Below are positions 1 through 13,453 of a DNA stretch of 64,000 nucleotides, piece by piece (the first letter of the stretch is position 1; each line of letters opens with the position of its first letter). The notes below the pieces were generated by a model. The model searched no databases. It was not told the origin of the DNA and saw only the letters and a list, made by a program, of their open reading frames with translations. Origin of the DNA: Adineta ricciae (Eukaryota; Rotifera; Eurotatoria; Adinetida; Adinetidae); contig CAJNOJ010000204.1 in NCBI GenBank assembly GCA_905250025.1, positions 124,001 to 188,000 of the forward strand, in the 5' to 3' direction. A program made the position numbers and the translations under genes.

Positions 1-2180
1 ATGAACAAAAGGAAGAAGTGAAATTTATCTGTAAATACTGAACCATAAGTAGTGAATTGAGGACAATCTTGTAACCATCAAAATTCACAGAAGTGATTAA
101 TTTGTACCTTGAAATATTTCCAGGACAACATGCATTTCTAATTATTATACTAATTCTTATTAAAGCTATGACAGTTCTCATATGTCCACTACAACTGCAC
201 GAACTTTCAGGAGAATTAAGTTAATTCAAAGTGTTTTGGATAGTAGTATGCAAGACAGGAGGCTCAAAGCCACTGATTTATCAGTATCTGCATCCGAAAA
301 AGATGTTTGTGCTAATTAGGAGAAAAGATTATAGATACTTTTTCTATATAATATAGAAACAGTTGAATAATGCAGAAAGAGTCACTGTTGAGTTTTTCTC
401 TTTCTTGTCTTTGCTAGCCCTTATTTGAAAGAATAGTAAAATATGTTGTTTTGACTCTGTCCTAATCGTAGGGGAGCAGAGAGTGGAAGATTTAAGTGAG
501 CCATAGAAAATATTTTTACTATTGTCAGAGAGTTTCTCAAATGTGTAGGGCGGCACCCGGGCACCCATATTTTTCTGGTTACGCCACTACGTATGATGCT
601 GATGATTTCTACAGAACAGTAAACCGATGAAACTATGAATTTAGTATTTAATTAGCATTCACAATTGTTCGAAGAGTATTAGTAGATTTTTATCTTATTG
701 TTACCAGCGAAATGAAATCGTGAAAAACAATTTTAGTAAGAGAGATTATGAATGCGCATCAATTAAACAACGAAATAGATTTATTTTCAGGCAAATCATA
801 TGAGCAATATGTATTTCAACAAAAAGAAAACAGTTATTCTGTTCATATTCATAATACAAATATCATTTCAAACGAAAACCGATGTTGGAGAACTAGAACA
901 ATGTAGCGTCATTCGTTTCATAACTTATTGCAGAAAGCATAGAGTAAAACCCTATGAAATGATATAACATGTAGCACGCTTTACATAAAATACTATCCTC
1001 CACAACCAAATAATAAATCAGGTACTATTTTTGTTCTTCGTTGTAAATGTTCGCATATGCGTATCCCGGTTATTGTATTGTAAGAACCTAATCGGCAGTT
1101 ATCCGTTAACACGACTACGAATGTTTTAAAGCAACATATTACAGCGTTCTTTTAGATTTGCTAATTATCTTCTACGTCATCTGTTTGGGAATATCAAAAA
1201 CGGCTTAACTCTTCCAATAAGCTAAACGTCTTGTTTCGCAAGAGAATTGATAACATTTGTTCTTCCGAATGTTTTCCACGTTTTCTTATTTATTACAATA
1301 CTATGGGCGATTAATTCATCAAAAGAATTCACGACAGATTGTTAGAGCACCTCGATGAGGGAGCTGGCATTCTATTTACGTGAAAGATGGTGAGTGTTCT
1401 AACTCACTCTTCAACACAATAGCAGATATGTATCTTTGGGGTAGCAATTTAACTTGAGTTTAAATCTTCAAGTTAACGTCACTCCTGCGGTAAACAGTAG
1501 CTCAATTTTACAGTTTTTGGCTTTAAAAAGAAATAAACGATCATGTGACTGGATTTTCAGGTTGAGATACGATCATTTATTGTTTTTGTTTTATCTATTC
1601 ATCGAATAAGATTTGAAAAAATGAAACAGTCACAATGAGAACGCCGCATGAAGCTCTACCAGCAAACTATATCGTGAAACTTATTACAATCATGTGTTTT
1701 TTCACTAGAAAACGTGAAATAGTGCAAAACAATCAGTTAAACTGACTGGATAGTATTTCGTGTTCTCGAAAACAACGTACATAATCAAAATGAATCGCTC
1801 ATGTAAGCCGTAGAGTTTGTCATCTTCCACTATATTTTTTAGTTAGAGAAATTAACTTATAGGTGTTAATTTCCTTTTGATGAAAATCGAATCGGCTTAC
1901 AAAGGAGTCCAAGGCATAAAAGATTTCCTGCTTTTAATTCTTAAATATACCATTGTAAATGTCAAAACAGAATTGACTGAGCATACATCTTCTAGTGCCA
2001 TCTATCTGCGCACGCCAACAATTCGTAATTGTTGAAATGATTACACGTCATTTGTTTTCGTCAAAAACACATATATATCTATATCACCAGCATGAATTAC
2101 TACTCATAACGAACAAAATCACACATTTTTCGTCGCTACCAATCTCTACCGCACGGCCTGCTGAACGATTGAAATACAAC
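1..2180. other. Gene-poor stretch
   Basis: I see no supportable gene here. The reading frames are short and without recognisable domains. A small GC-richer patch around 540-590 with the look of decayed mobile DNA stands out from the AT-rich surroundings. The last ~100 bases are the likely 5' region of the F-box/LRR gene that follows. Confidence 0.5.
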
Positions 2181-4456
2181 ATGCACACATTTTCTACATT
2201 ACCTGTCGAACTTGTTTATCGAATTATGGATCATCAAAATGAGCTGACGCTATTTTTGTCAATGCAAAATATTTGTCGACGGCTCAATCAAATACTCAGC
2301 ACCTATGAGCGATATCGAGTAAGTTTTACTTGGCATTTTAACCGTCTTGTCGGCTATGCTACACATAAGCCTTATGATATTTAATGTCGTAAATTTCCTC
2401 ATAGAAAGAGAAAAAGTCATTTCATAATACCCACACAATTTGATCGAATGAAACAATCACAGTACCAAGTCATATGAAATCAAGCATTCCTCCACTCTCT
2501 CACCTCTCTTTTATGTATATTGAGCATCAATTCGGCCGATACGCGACGATGAACGAATAATACGCATAGTTATGCATTGTCGTCCTTAGTTGCGCTACTC
2601 ACTACAAACAAGTGCATCAGCTATAACTTTTGAGGATACTCATCCAATGAAGCAGCGTGAACTGCACAATTACTAGACCTATAACAATATTCATTCTCAG
2701 CAGGGTACACTAAATCCAACTCCCATATTTGACAACAGTATGACTAGGATTTTATTCGGGCACCCCTTGCAAAGAGGTATCTCAATACAACAATTACTTG
2801 TTGATAATTATGCCCTACTCTTTCCATTCCGTCAGTTGTCAGTAATTTCCAGTCCGGATTCCTAATAGCGCACCTCTTCTCTGAACACAGTATTTCCGGA
2901 GCAGCAACAAGCATCATCAACCACATCAAAAACTAACATACAGACACAACTGTTCCCTACAATTCCTTCCCAAACATAACCATTTCATCTCACATATACC
3001 CTACCTATCCTGCAATTAAAGGTTCCCTTCGTTACTTCCAAATTTTCTAATGTATTACTTTCATGCAGACGCTCACCACACTAAACCTCAATTACTGCAG
3101 TATTCGTCTTGTAACAGCGCAGCGCATTGGGCATGCGCTGCGAACAAATACGGTAATATTGATCAGCTTCCACAGAAGATGCAGCACTCACTTTAACTCA
3201 CACCTACAGACACTCACCACACTAAATTTTAGTCAGAACCAAATCCGTGATAAAGGAGCACAACACATTGCCGATGCGTTGCGAACGAACACGGTAATAC
3301 TGACCTCATTTCACAGAAAATGAAGCACTCAGTTTATCTCACACCCTGTAGGCGCTCACCACACTAGATCTCAGCGGCGACGGAATCGGTGACGAAGGAG
3401 CACAGCACATTGCGGATGCTTTGCAAACGAACACGGTAATATTCACCTCATTTCAAAGACAACGAAGCAGTCAGCCTATCTCGCATCTATAGACGCTCAC
3501 CACACTATACCTCGGGAGTAATCGAATCGGTCGTGAAGGAGCACAACACATTGCGGATGCTTTGCGAACGAACACGGTAATATTCACCTCATTTTACAAA
3601 AATCGAAGCAGTCAGCCTATCTCGCATCTACAGACGCTCACCACACTACAGCTCAGTGGCGACGAAATCGGTGGCGAAGGAGCACAACACATTGCGGATG
3701 CATTGCGAACGAACACGGTAATATTCACCTCATTTCAAAGAAAACGAAGCAGTCAGTCTCTCTCGCATCTATAGACGCTCACCACACTAAGGCTCGGCAG
3801 TGACAAAATCCGTGATGAAGGAGCACAACACATTGCGGATGCATTGCGAACGAACACGGTAATATTCACCTCATTTCAAAGACAACGAAGCAGTCAACCT
3901 ATCTCACACCTACAGGCACTTACCACACTAAACCTCGGGTGTAATCTAATCGGTCGTGAAGGAGTACAACACATTGCGGATGCTTTGCGGACGAACACGG
4001 TAATATTCACCGCATTTCAAAGAAAACGAAACACTCAGTTTATCTCACACCCTGTAGACGCTCGCCAGACTAGATCTCAGCTGGAACAAAATCCGTGATG
4101 AAGGAGCACAACACATTGCGGATGCATTGCGAACGAACACAGTAATATTCACCTCATTTCAAAGAAAACGAAGCTATTGACCTGTCTCACATCTACAGGC
4201 ACTCACCACACTAAACCTCCAGCATAATGGAATCGGTCGTGAAGGAGCACAACACATTGCGGATGCTTTGCGAACAAACACGGTAATATTCACCTCATTT
4301 GACAAAAAACGAGGCACTCAGCCAATCTCGCATCTACAGACGCTCACCACACTAATGCTCAACGACAACAGAATCGGTGATGAAGTAGCTGAACAGATTG
4401 CAGAGGTGTTGGGAAGGAATACAGTAAGATTGATGCTGTGCTCTAAAAAGTTTTGA
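2181..4456 (+). CDS. F-box / ribonuclease-inhibitor-type LRR protein, one LRR per exon
   Basis: Exon 1 (2181-2318, 46 codons, phase 0) encodes an F-box-like start with the core LPVELVYRIMDH, typical of bdelloid F-box/LRR proteins. After a ~750-bp intron or unresolved region come ten LRR exons beginning at 3069, 3210, 3352, 3493, 3634, 3775, 3916, 4058, 4199 and 4340. The first nine are exactly 84 nt (28 codons, phase 0); the last runs to a stop at 4456. Each encodes an RI-type repeat with consensus LTTLNL..N.IG.EGAQHIADALRTNT. If all join, the product is about 336 residues. F-box proteins usually recruit substrates to SCF ubiquitin ligases, and the LRRs would be the binding surface; both roles are family inference. 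The join between exon 1 and the first LRR exon is not proven, and a further small exon may lie in 2319-3068. It could also be a decaying copy. Confidence 0.7.
3069..4423 (+). repeat. 141-bp tandem exon+intron units (x10)
   Basis: Ten tandem units have start-to-start spacings of 141 or 142 bp. Each is an 84-nt LRR exon plus a 57-58-nt intron. The introns are nearly identical to one another: all start GTAATA, share a CACCTCATTT core and end in CTACAG, CTATAG or CTGTAG. The whole exon-intron unit was therefore duplicated, not only the coding repeat. Confidence 0.9.
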
Positions 4457-7400
4457 ATTTCTGTTTTATGTAATTCTTAGAACGTGAAGACGGTGTAGAT
4501 ATCGTGGTGAAGGGAATCGATGAAGAAGTCATAGTGGTTCTAGTGACTCTTTTCGTAGACAGAATGTTTTTGGATTGAAAACTTAGTAGATATCATTTGG
4601 TGTGTGATTTGCGTTATACTGAGAAGTAGTGTAGGAATAGAAATTGCATTTTTTCGACGTGAAGATGAGCTGAATGGTAATGTTTCTTGTTGTGTGAGAA
4701 ATATATGCGGAGTACTGAAAGTGAATGCTTTACCTACGAAGGTGTGATAGAACAGTGTTTGGTGAGAGAGTTATCATGGTTCGCTATATCAATGAGAGGT
4801 TCTCTTGGTTTGGGATTTGTTTGTGAGAGCGTTTGATTGACAACACAACATTAGTGTATACTGCTTGGCTATATTGGAGATATAGCAGAATTGAATCAAA
4901 AGTAGTACAGCACGTATGCACTTCAGATGTCAGTTCTCCTAACGGCAAAGTGAGCAGGGCGTGGTACACTAAATGGCAACGGTTTTTCATTATCAGATAG
5001 CAATTTCATGTTGTATTACAAAGTCTAAATGGATTGAGTGCTTGATAATGAAAATTTATATTTGTTTGAAGTGCATTTTCGGAAAGAGTCGTATTCAGCC
5101 GTTATGTATGAATTCAATGGTGCATTTGAAAGCGACAATTTGTTATAGAGTGGCTATAATGGCAAAGTGAAGAGGAAATAATTGAAAAATAGCACCCCAA
5201 ATCACTCTGTTGGATTAATCATCTCCTACCATTAGCGTAGTCTGGGAATTAGTTATTTTGTGGATTATGATCAGCTTTATTCACTCTTTGTGTTGATCCG
5301 TATGAAAATATCAGGGAAGTGTTTTTTGCAGTACTTGATTGTGGAAAAAGCATTGCAATATACTCTCGAGCTTGTTTGTATAGTATTCTTATAGCAAGGC
5401 TTTTCATTTATGGTTTGCTTACATTGAAAATATCTACACAGGTTGAAATACTAAGAAGTTTGAGGTTGTATGAAAATGCGAGGGATGATCATTTCTACAA
5501 ATTTTCTCAGTGAGATTTGGACTGGCAGATTTGATATCTAATGATAGGCAGCTATTGTACCCTTAATCCGATCGGAAGTCATCGGATGTCGGATCCGATA
5601 GTAGGATAATTCTGGAACCAGCGGGAACCACCGGACTTCTCTTGGGTTCATAAGTGCATTTTTAATTTGCTTTATTAATCTTATTTACCGTTTATTTCAA
5701 AATAATTCTTTCACTGCATGAAAGTACTGTTTTACGGCAGAAAAAAATGAAAAACTCTAACAAAAAAGTGATTATTCTAACAATCAACACCATTTTTATT
5801 GGTCAAAAAGAACTTACAGTTGTTGTCAAACTAAAATTTACGTACCATAAAGGAAATTTGAATCCATAAGCGTTCAAAAACTTCCGAATACATTAATACT
5901 AAAATATAACAGAAGAACGTGCTGAAAAATGAACCTACTTTGACAAAAAAAGAACAGTTGTATAATAAAAAAAATTCAGTCAATATGATAAATCTGTTTC
6001 AATGAAATTGTACCGATTTGTTCTAGTCTGAAATCGAAAAAAAATAGGAACACAACAGTTCTATGCTTAATTTCCGAATGAGGTTATAGTATTGCAGCAC
6101 TGTACTTATGTACATAACGTTCGAACTGACCGTTAGAAGTTCAATCATCAACAAGGAATTTTAATAATATATGTCGCCTGATCTTCAGAGAAGACCTTAT
6201 TAAAAATTGTAAAACTACTTTCCCCTAAAATGTTGATCACTTTTACTTATGATAAGGTTGCTAGAGCTTGAAAGTTCCCAAAAATCCGTCAAGATCATTA
6301 ATTAACGGAAGTATCATATATATAATGGTTGTTGTTGTCATATTCTGCTGAATCCGACAAAATCCGACTGTTGGATGACGTCGGACTGTTTAGGGATCCT
6401 TCAGGATCCTGTGGGGTGATTTCGCCCTGGGTATCTTTTGAATAAGGACAAAACTGCAAACCAGTCGGTCGTGCGTAATTCGACATTATAGTCTGTGTGC
6501 CAAGATATTATATATTCGTAGCGTTCCTTGATATTACATTTGGTTTGAGTACCTGTCTTTGAGTTCTCTACACATATTGTTGATTGAAAACTCGCACGAG
6601 ATGACGATCATTGAACAGAAGTGAATTTTGGCTATCTGAAATCACTCCAGGCCAATTTTATACCTGTAGTATTGCTAAGTTTTGAGATGTATCTGGATTG
6701 GTTATGTATATATCCCGCCTGTTTGCAAGGAACTAACAGCACTTGGTCAAAATACAGTCATATAAATCGAGTGGACTGAAAGTATACGAAGTATCATCAT
6801 CTATAAGTATAGATATTTTTACTTTTAATCAAAATATTTGCGCACATTAAGTCTCCGTTTGTTTATATACTCTAAAACAGTATATGGAAGTGCAGTGTGC
6901 CTAAAATGGTTTTTTTAGAAACTAGATGAAGACTACATAATGCTAATAAACCCTTTTGAGAGCTAGATCATCCTCCCATTTTTTTCTACACTGTACTGGG
7001 GAAACTCAACGTTTCCACTGTAGCTAGATAAATTGTTTATCTAGTCAGGCGTATCTTCGAAGTAGATGTAATTACGAACGAATGTGAATCATCTAGAAAA
7101 TTTCACTTCAATCTGATTCGTCTTTTAAAATTTGTTACGCTATGCGCACAGGTAGACAGTAATCGAACTTATAAAGGTAAGTTCGCTTTCTTGGTGGAAA
7201 AATGTATTGTTGGCTCGTTTGACTTAAAACGAAATGCAAAAGCCAAGATACTATCTCTCTGATAGATGCAATACATTTTCATATCAAACGAAAGATTGAA
7301 GTATAATTACTGTCAGTAATTAGGTGCACTAGTTCAAGCATTCGTTATTTCGTTACCGATTGATGGACAGAATATTTACAGGTAACGCCGACAAATAGAC

Positions 7401-7595
7401 GCATTCATCCATTACTTTTATCTACAAAAATGCACTTGGTAGTATATATTGTATTTAATTATCGAAAGCAATTTATATGTACACTTTTTATTTCCAATCA
7501 CGTGCATACTATCATGTTTACTTTCGGTTTGTTTTCTTTGCGAAAAGGTGATCATTCAATAACTGAAGTAGAATTCAAGTGGGCAATTCAAACCT
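4457..7595. other. Intergenic, no gene recognised
   Basis: Only short frames without domain signatures are present. Two GC-richer patches (about 5560-5640 and 6355-6435) share a GTCATC/GTCGGAT-like motif in opposite orientation around ~700 bp of very AT-rich DNA. This could be a decayed inverted-repeat mobile element, but similarity of the ends is weak. Confidence 0.4.
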
Positions 7596-10500
7596 ATGTC
7601 GGCCGAGTAAATACACACTCATCTGGCTACTGCACTATTACTCACTATATGTTTGTTTGTTTTTAGTCTACGATGGCTCGCTAAACAGATCGTCTTGTGC
7701 CTGCTTATACTATGGACAGTAGCTGTTCTTGTTGGCCTAGTGTTCACCTTTCTGCCGAATGAAGAGAAGAACAGCACGGCTATTGCTGGTTTTACTGATG
7801 AAGCAAGTACGTGAGAAATATCGATTAGGTTCACATGTTCAGGGCTCTAAAGGTGCAGCATCAACGACAGAAAAAAAGACTCGAACCAAAGTTTCTTCTC
7901 CAGACACAGTAATAAAATAGCACTGCTCCTGAGATGTGAAATCAAATGAAAGAAACGTGTTATAGTCTGAGTTAGATAGTACTTGGTATATTTGGTAGTT
8001 TTAGGATATCGATATGAAGCTTAGTACGACAAACACAATGTATTAGCTTAAAACGTTTTCACTGAACAAGTCCCATCCATACGAATCAGTGCATTCGATT
8101 GAGAATTTAATTTTGCATCGAATAGTGGTATTTTTATTTACGAAACAAGCTATGAAAAAATTTTATTTGTATGCGCAAACATATTTAAAAGAGTAATGAA
8201 TATTTTTCAAAACTACGGATATCGTTTTTGATAAACTTTTGCCAACAACCTGTGAGCGTCTGGATCTGATTAAAGTACCATTATACCGGCTTCAAATAGA
8301 AGACTACTGGCACAGTTACTCAGCTTGCTTGAAAAGTTAGTACCCACGACCGTGCAAAAAAGGGAAAAGCTCACTCATCTACTAACAAAGCACACATTCA
8401 TATAGGCAAAATGAAACAGAGAGAACAGCATCAACGATAACAAACATGCGTTCGGAACACAGTATATACAAAAAAATAACGAAAATGCGCATGAAAGTCA
8501 ACTTCCTCGAAAGTATTGCAAAACTATTTGGCCAACCTAATAGATCATATGAACGGGACTTATCTAGTAAAAAAAAACTTTTCTCTAACACATCGTTTCG
8601 TCGTGCTAGCTTCACACCGATTTTCTGGATGTCTTCATCGTATACATCCAACACATTCACCACAAAAACACTACTGAAACTACCGGCCAGAAGGCGCTAA
8701 AAGTCAAGAAAGAATTCTGATGATTTTCTTATTTCTCGGCATCTAGATTCGATTGTGTCTGAATTACTATATTAAAATCGGTACTTAAATACTTTCTCAG
8801 AAATTCAAGGAAATTGGCATTGTACTTATAATTTTCCAGCAGAAAATACAAAAATAGTTAATATTACATTCACCCTCTAGTTCTTGATAAATATACTGAG
8901 AAAATATACAAAAACTTATTTTTCAAATGTACTTTTGTTCTATTGACTGATTCTAACTCTGATTATGTTGGTTCAGAGTCAGCTATGCTCACACTTACCT
9001 ATGACACAAATATCACCACTAATGGATCATTGGTAGTTACAGATTTATCCGAACTTGCCGATCAAGTAAGAGAGATAGCAATGTTTATAAAAACGTTTCT
9101 AACAAAACTCATCTCTTATAGATCGCCAAATCCTATAGTATATCTCGCAACATGATACGCGTGTTTTCTGCACGATTTATTCGAAGTCTCATATTGACAA
9201 GACGAAAACGAAAGAGGTAAAGATGTGTTCATTCATAAATGACTTGGTAAATATGCAGAATGAATAAAAAAAAGTGACTCTCACCTGTCGAAATTCTACT
9301 CTAAATAGGCCAGAAGAACTGAGGAAGGATAAAGACATTATAATATATGATGATTTCAGATGTAGTAGGTGACAATATGACGATTTATGAGATAATAAGC
9401 AAAGAACAAACATTATTAACTGAGCTGTACTTCAAGCTACTTGACTATAGTCACGCTGAGATAGACTTTACACATATGAATGAAAACCGAAGTATAGTTT
9501 CACTTGAAGTACTAACTTACCTATGATATTGTTAAGAAGGCATTTGATCTTATCTCATGATTTATGTGTAGTGCAGTGTCAAGCAAACAGAGTAGTAATA
9601 TGGAAACTGGAAACTTGTTTACCGTCGGACTAGAGGCCGATTACCCATATTCTTGCGGTGGCATAACAATGTGCAATGATTTGTACATTGGTCGTATTCG
9701 AAATACAGTGCAGAGAACTGATCCAGTCACTTCATTTATAGTAACACTCAGTACCGGCACCCAAATGATGATTGCTGCTACATTTAAAGCGTTCGCGCAA
9801 ATAACCTCCACAACCACGACAACACAATCTACCTCTACGACAGAGTCAACAACAACAACTACAAGTACCACTTCAATTGCGTCTCCCACAACAACTACAC
9901 CCAAACAAGCCGCAACGATTACAACAACAGCAATAGCAACGTCTACTAAAACGGAAACCACAGTTCAATTTACTATTACCCTAGGACCCATTCAATCCAC
10001 AACAATAGCTAACACACCAACAACTCAGTCTACAGCCACCGCCATGGTATTTACGACATCCACTATTACAACACCAACAATAACGACACCAACAACTCAG
10101 TCTACAGCCACTGCCATGGTGTTTACGACATCCACAATTACCATACCAACAATTACGACACCAACAACTGAGACTACAGCCACTACAATGGTGTTCACGA
10201 CATTCACAATTACCATACCAACAATTACGACACCAACAACTGAGACTACAGCTACTGCAATGGTGTTCACGACACCAACAACTGAGACTACAGCTACTGC
10301 AATGGTGTTCACGACATTCACAATTACCATACCAACAATTACGACACCAACAACTGAGACTACAGCTACTACAATGGTGTTCACGACACCAACAACTGAG
10401 ACTACAGCTACTGCAATGGTGTTCACGACATTCACAATTACCATACCAACAATTACGACACCAACAACGGAGACTACAGCCACTACAATGGTGTTCACGA

Positions 10501-12513
10501 CATTCACAATTACCATACCAACAATTACGACACCAACAACGGAGACTACAGCCATTACAATGGTGTTCACGACATTCACTATTACCATGCCAACAATTAC
10601 GACACCAACAACGGAGACTGCAGCCACTAACATGGTGTTCACGACATCCACTATTACAACACCAACAATAACGACACCAACAATAATGACACCAACAACT
10701 GAGACTACAGCCACTACAATGGTGTTCACGACATCCACTATCACCATACCAACAATTACGACACCAACAACTGAGACTACAGTCACTAACATGGTGTTCA
10801 CGACATCCACTATTACCATACCAACAATTACGACACCAACAACTCAGTCTACAGCCACTAACATGGTGTTCACGACATCCACTATTACAACACCAACAAT
10901 AACGACACCAACAACTCAGTCTACAGCCACTAACATGGTGTTCACGACATCCACTATTACAACACCAACAATAACGACACCAACAACTGAGACTACAGCC
11001 ACTACAATTGTGTTTACGACATCCACTATTACGACACCAACAACTGAGACTACAGCCACTACAATGGTGTTCACGACATCCACAATTACCATACCAACAA
11101 TTACGACATCCACTATTACCACGCCAACAATTACCACACCAACAATTACGACACCAACAACTGAGACTACAGCCACCGCCATGGTATTTACGACATCCAC
11201 AATTACCACACCAACAACTGAGACTACAGCCACTACAATGGTGTTCACGACATCCACAATTACCATACCAACAATTACGACATCCACTATTACCACGCCA
11301 ACAATTACCACACCAACAACTGAGACTACAGCCACTACAATGGTGTTCACGACACCAACAACTCAGTTTACAACCACTACAATTGTATTTATGACACCGA
11401 CTACTACGACCTCAACAACAACAACAACAACTACTACTACAGGTTCTACGACAACAGCAGCAACAGCAATAACTACTGCTACTACTAGCACAACCACAAC
11501 CTTAACGACTACAACAATAACTACTCCTACAACGCCAACATTACCAACGTCAACAAGTTCTACGACAACAACAACACCTACTATTAGTACAATGACAACC
11601 TTAGCAACAACAACGACAACGGCATCTACGACAACAATAATAACGACTACTACAAGTACTTCTACGACAGCAGCAGCAACAACCACTAGTACTACTACGA
11701 CAACATTAACGACAACAACATCAACTACTACTACCAGTACAACGACAACAACAATAAGTACTACTACAAGTACTACTACGACAACATTAACAACAACAAC
11801 GTCAACAACTTCTACGACAACAACAACATCTACTACCAGTACAACGACAACAATAATAACTACTACTACAAGCACTTCTACGACAGCAGTAGCAACAATA
11901 ACAACAACAACTAGTACTACTGCTAGCACAACAACGACGCGTAAGTGATCATTATAGTGTTGGAATAAAGATTACAAGGGTTCTATTTGGTTTATCTGTT
12001 TTCATAGAAAGTTCAATTCAGATTTGTGCAGACTATTTCACGAGTAGCTCTGTTCTTTATTTTGTTACCAATCCATCGACAAACATTTGGGGATATCCTA
12101 GTTACGTGCAGTACTCTTTTAATCGAACGGCAACTACGACAAATACAACCATTGGATTTTTCTTTCGGAACGATCCTGGTGGCTGGATGTTGGATGATGT
12201 GTCAGTGTATATTGGAAGTACACAGTTGGCTGTCAACGGTGGATTTGAAACTGGTAATTTAAATGGTTGGGTTTATCGCACGAGTGGTAGTGCTTGTCTA
12301 TTAAATAAAGGACAAGCTTATTCTGACTCGTGGCCCTCATCGAATCATGCGCATGGTGGAACTTATTACTACTATGATCGGTGTAGCAGTGGATGTGATG
12401 TGATACAACAATCGTTTGTGACTGTTCCTGGGAATATTTATATAATTAATTTTTATCTCACAAACTACGGTTGTTGTGGAACTACATCAATTGCAGGTGT
12501 TACATTTTCATGA
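7596..12513 (+). CDS. Type II membrane, threonine-rich mucin-like protein
   Basis: Six exons fit in phase: 7596-7606, 7667-7806, 8977-9065, 9122-9216, 9572-11940 and 12008-12513. They total 3210 nt (1069 aa). The tiny first exon gives MSAD, followed at once by a membrane anchor (core CLLILWTVAVLVGLVF), so the bulk is expected outside the cell. Next comes a ~150-residue spacer with a short Cys-containing segment, then about 700 residues of Thr/Ser/Pro-rich sequence: degenerate ~24-residue repeats (core TTPTTETTATTMVFTT), then almost pure Thr tracts. The C-terminal ~170 residues are ordinary sequence rich in Cys, Gly and Tyr (ending CCGTTSIAGVTFS), with a LDDVSVYIGS segment reminiscent of carbohydrate-binding jelly-roll folds. 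A heavily O-glycosylated surface or mucus protein is likely. Intron 3 (7807-8976) is exceptionally long because it holds a foldback element. The N-terminal exon chain rests on phase agreement alone. Confidence 0.75.
8008..8621. mobile_element. Foldback/MITE-like element, copy A (in the mucin gene intron)
   Basis: The left end begins ATCGATATGAAGC. The right end reads GCTAGCTTCACACCGAT, the inverted complement of the family terminus ATCGGTGTGAAGC. About 70 bp at each end pair imperfectly, sharing AAGTCCC and the ACAC/TGTGTTAG blocks. A second copy of the same family is at 53399-53741. No transposase is encoded, so it appears nonautonomous. It explains why this intron is 1170 bp when its neighbours are ~60 bp. 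Confidence 0.7.
10020..11400 (+). repeat. Thr/Pro-rich coding tandem repeats
   Basis: Degenerate coding repeats of about 72 nt contain ACACCAACAACTGAGACTAC followed by an ATGGTGTTCACGAC block. Shorter and longer variants arise from deletion or insertion of the ACAATTAC sub-block. The array changes at ~11400 into simple ACN-rich (Thr) sequence that runs to 11940. The frame stays open throughout, which suggests selection for length-tolerant, glycosylatable sequence. Confidence 0.85.
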
Positions 12514-13453
12514 TTGTTGAGAGTAATACTTTGTTAACAAGGTTGAACAGAATTATGAACGAAACAAAACATTTTCTTAGCCTGATGTTTTGTCATTGTG
12601 TTGACTGGACAGATCGCTAGAATGTACGGACAAAACGTATCGTTTTATTTCTGTTTTCTAAGAGTTCAGTAGTTCTAGTGTATTATAGAAGTGGAGGCGG
12701 GAATAACTGTCTCAAGATGATTGAGAAGGTATACATAACGTAATCCGATATTTTTATTGAAGAGTTCTGCTGTGTGTGTTAATAGCTTTCTCTGAAATAT
12801 ACATATTCCTCTGACTAAATAAGAAATACCGTATCATTTGCACTTTGATGAGCTCATTCTCCAGCATAATTATCAATGAAAACAGCACTAATGATAATTG
12901 TTGGGAATCATTGTCAAAACAATATGCGTGAAAAGGTATTTTTAGATTTGACATAGCCATTGGCGATAATTCATAAAAGTACCGATATTGATTCCCATAC
13001 ATTACCATTTAGCTTGATGATTAGGTTGCGTATATTTGCATAAAATGGTCAACTACGAAGAATCGCATCTATGCTCGCGAAATTATCAACTCTTATCGCT
13101 ATATTCAAATAGATATTCAATGAAAATATTTTCTCCATATTTATAAATTAGATCAAATCATGACATACATGAAAGGGAATTAAATTTTTTTCTTTCTCAA
13201 TTCTCTATAGAAGAACGCAAAAAAGTAAAAATTCGTTTGAAATTCATTTTATCTGAATCCAAAAGTTTGAATGTTTTAACTCATAGAAAAAAGGCGAGAT
13301 CGATAGAGGAAAGAAAATGTTTTTAAAACACAAAAACAAACTGTTTTACGATCTTCTTAATCATCGCGTTTATTTCAAATAGACGAAGTAAGATCTCCAT
13401 GTTCAGCTGAAAATAAAGATGACCTTTTTTCGTCTCGAACAGAAAATCCTGCA
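12514..13453. other. Intergenic
   Basis: No gene is recognised. Short frames on both strands lack domain signatures. Confidence 0.5.

Noticed and set aside
1321-1400. tRNA-like stretch near GTTAGAGCACC
   Set aside because: No B box and no cloverleaf could be drawn.
3069-4423. CRISPR-like array
   Set aside because: Regular spacing is due to coding LRR exons and their introns; both repeat and 'spacer' parts are conserved between units.
8446-8700. 84-codon plus-strand frame in the mucin intron
   Set aside because: It overlaps foldback copy A and has no recognisable protein features.
11008-11394. Plus-strand Leu/Gln/His/Arg-rich frame inside the mucin repeats
   Set aside because: An out-of-frame reading of the same repeats; the main frame carries the spliced gene.
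10097-11929. Long minus-strand Val-rich frames opposite the mucin gene
   Set aside because: They are the antisense reading of Thr (ACN) codons. They have no domain, start context or exon structure.
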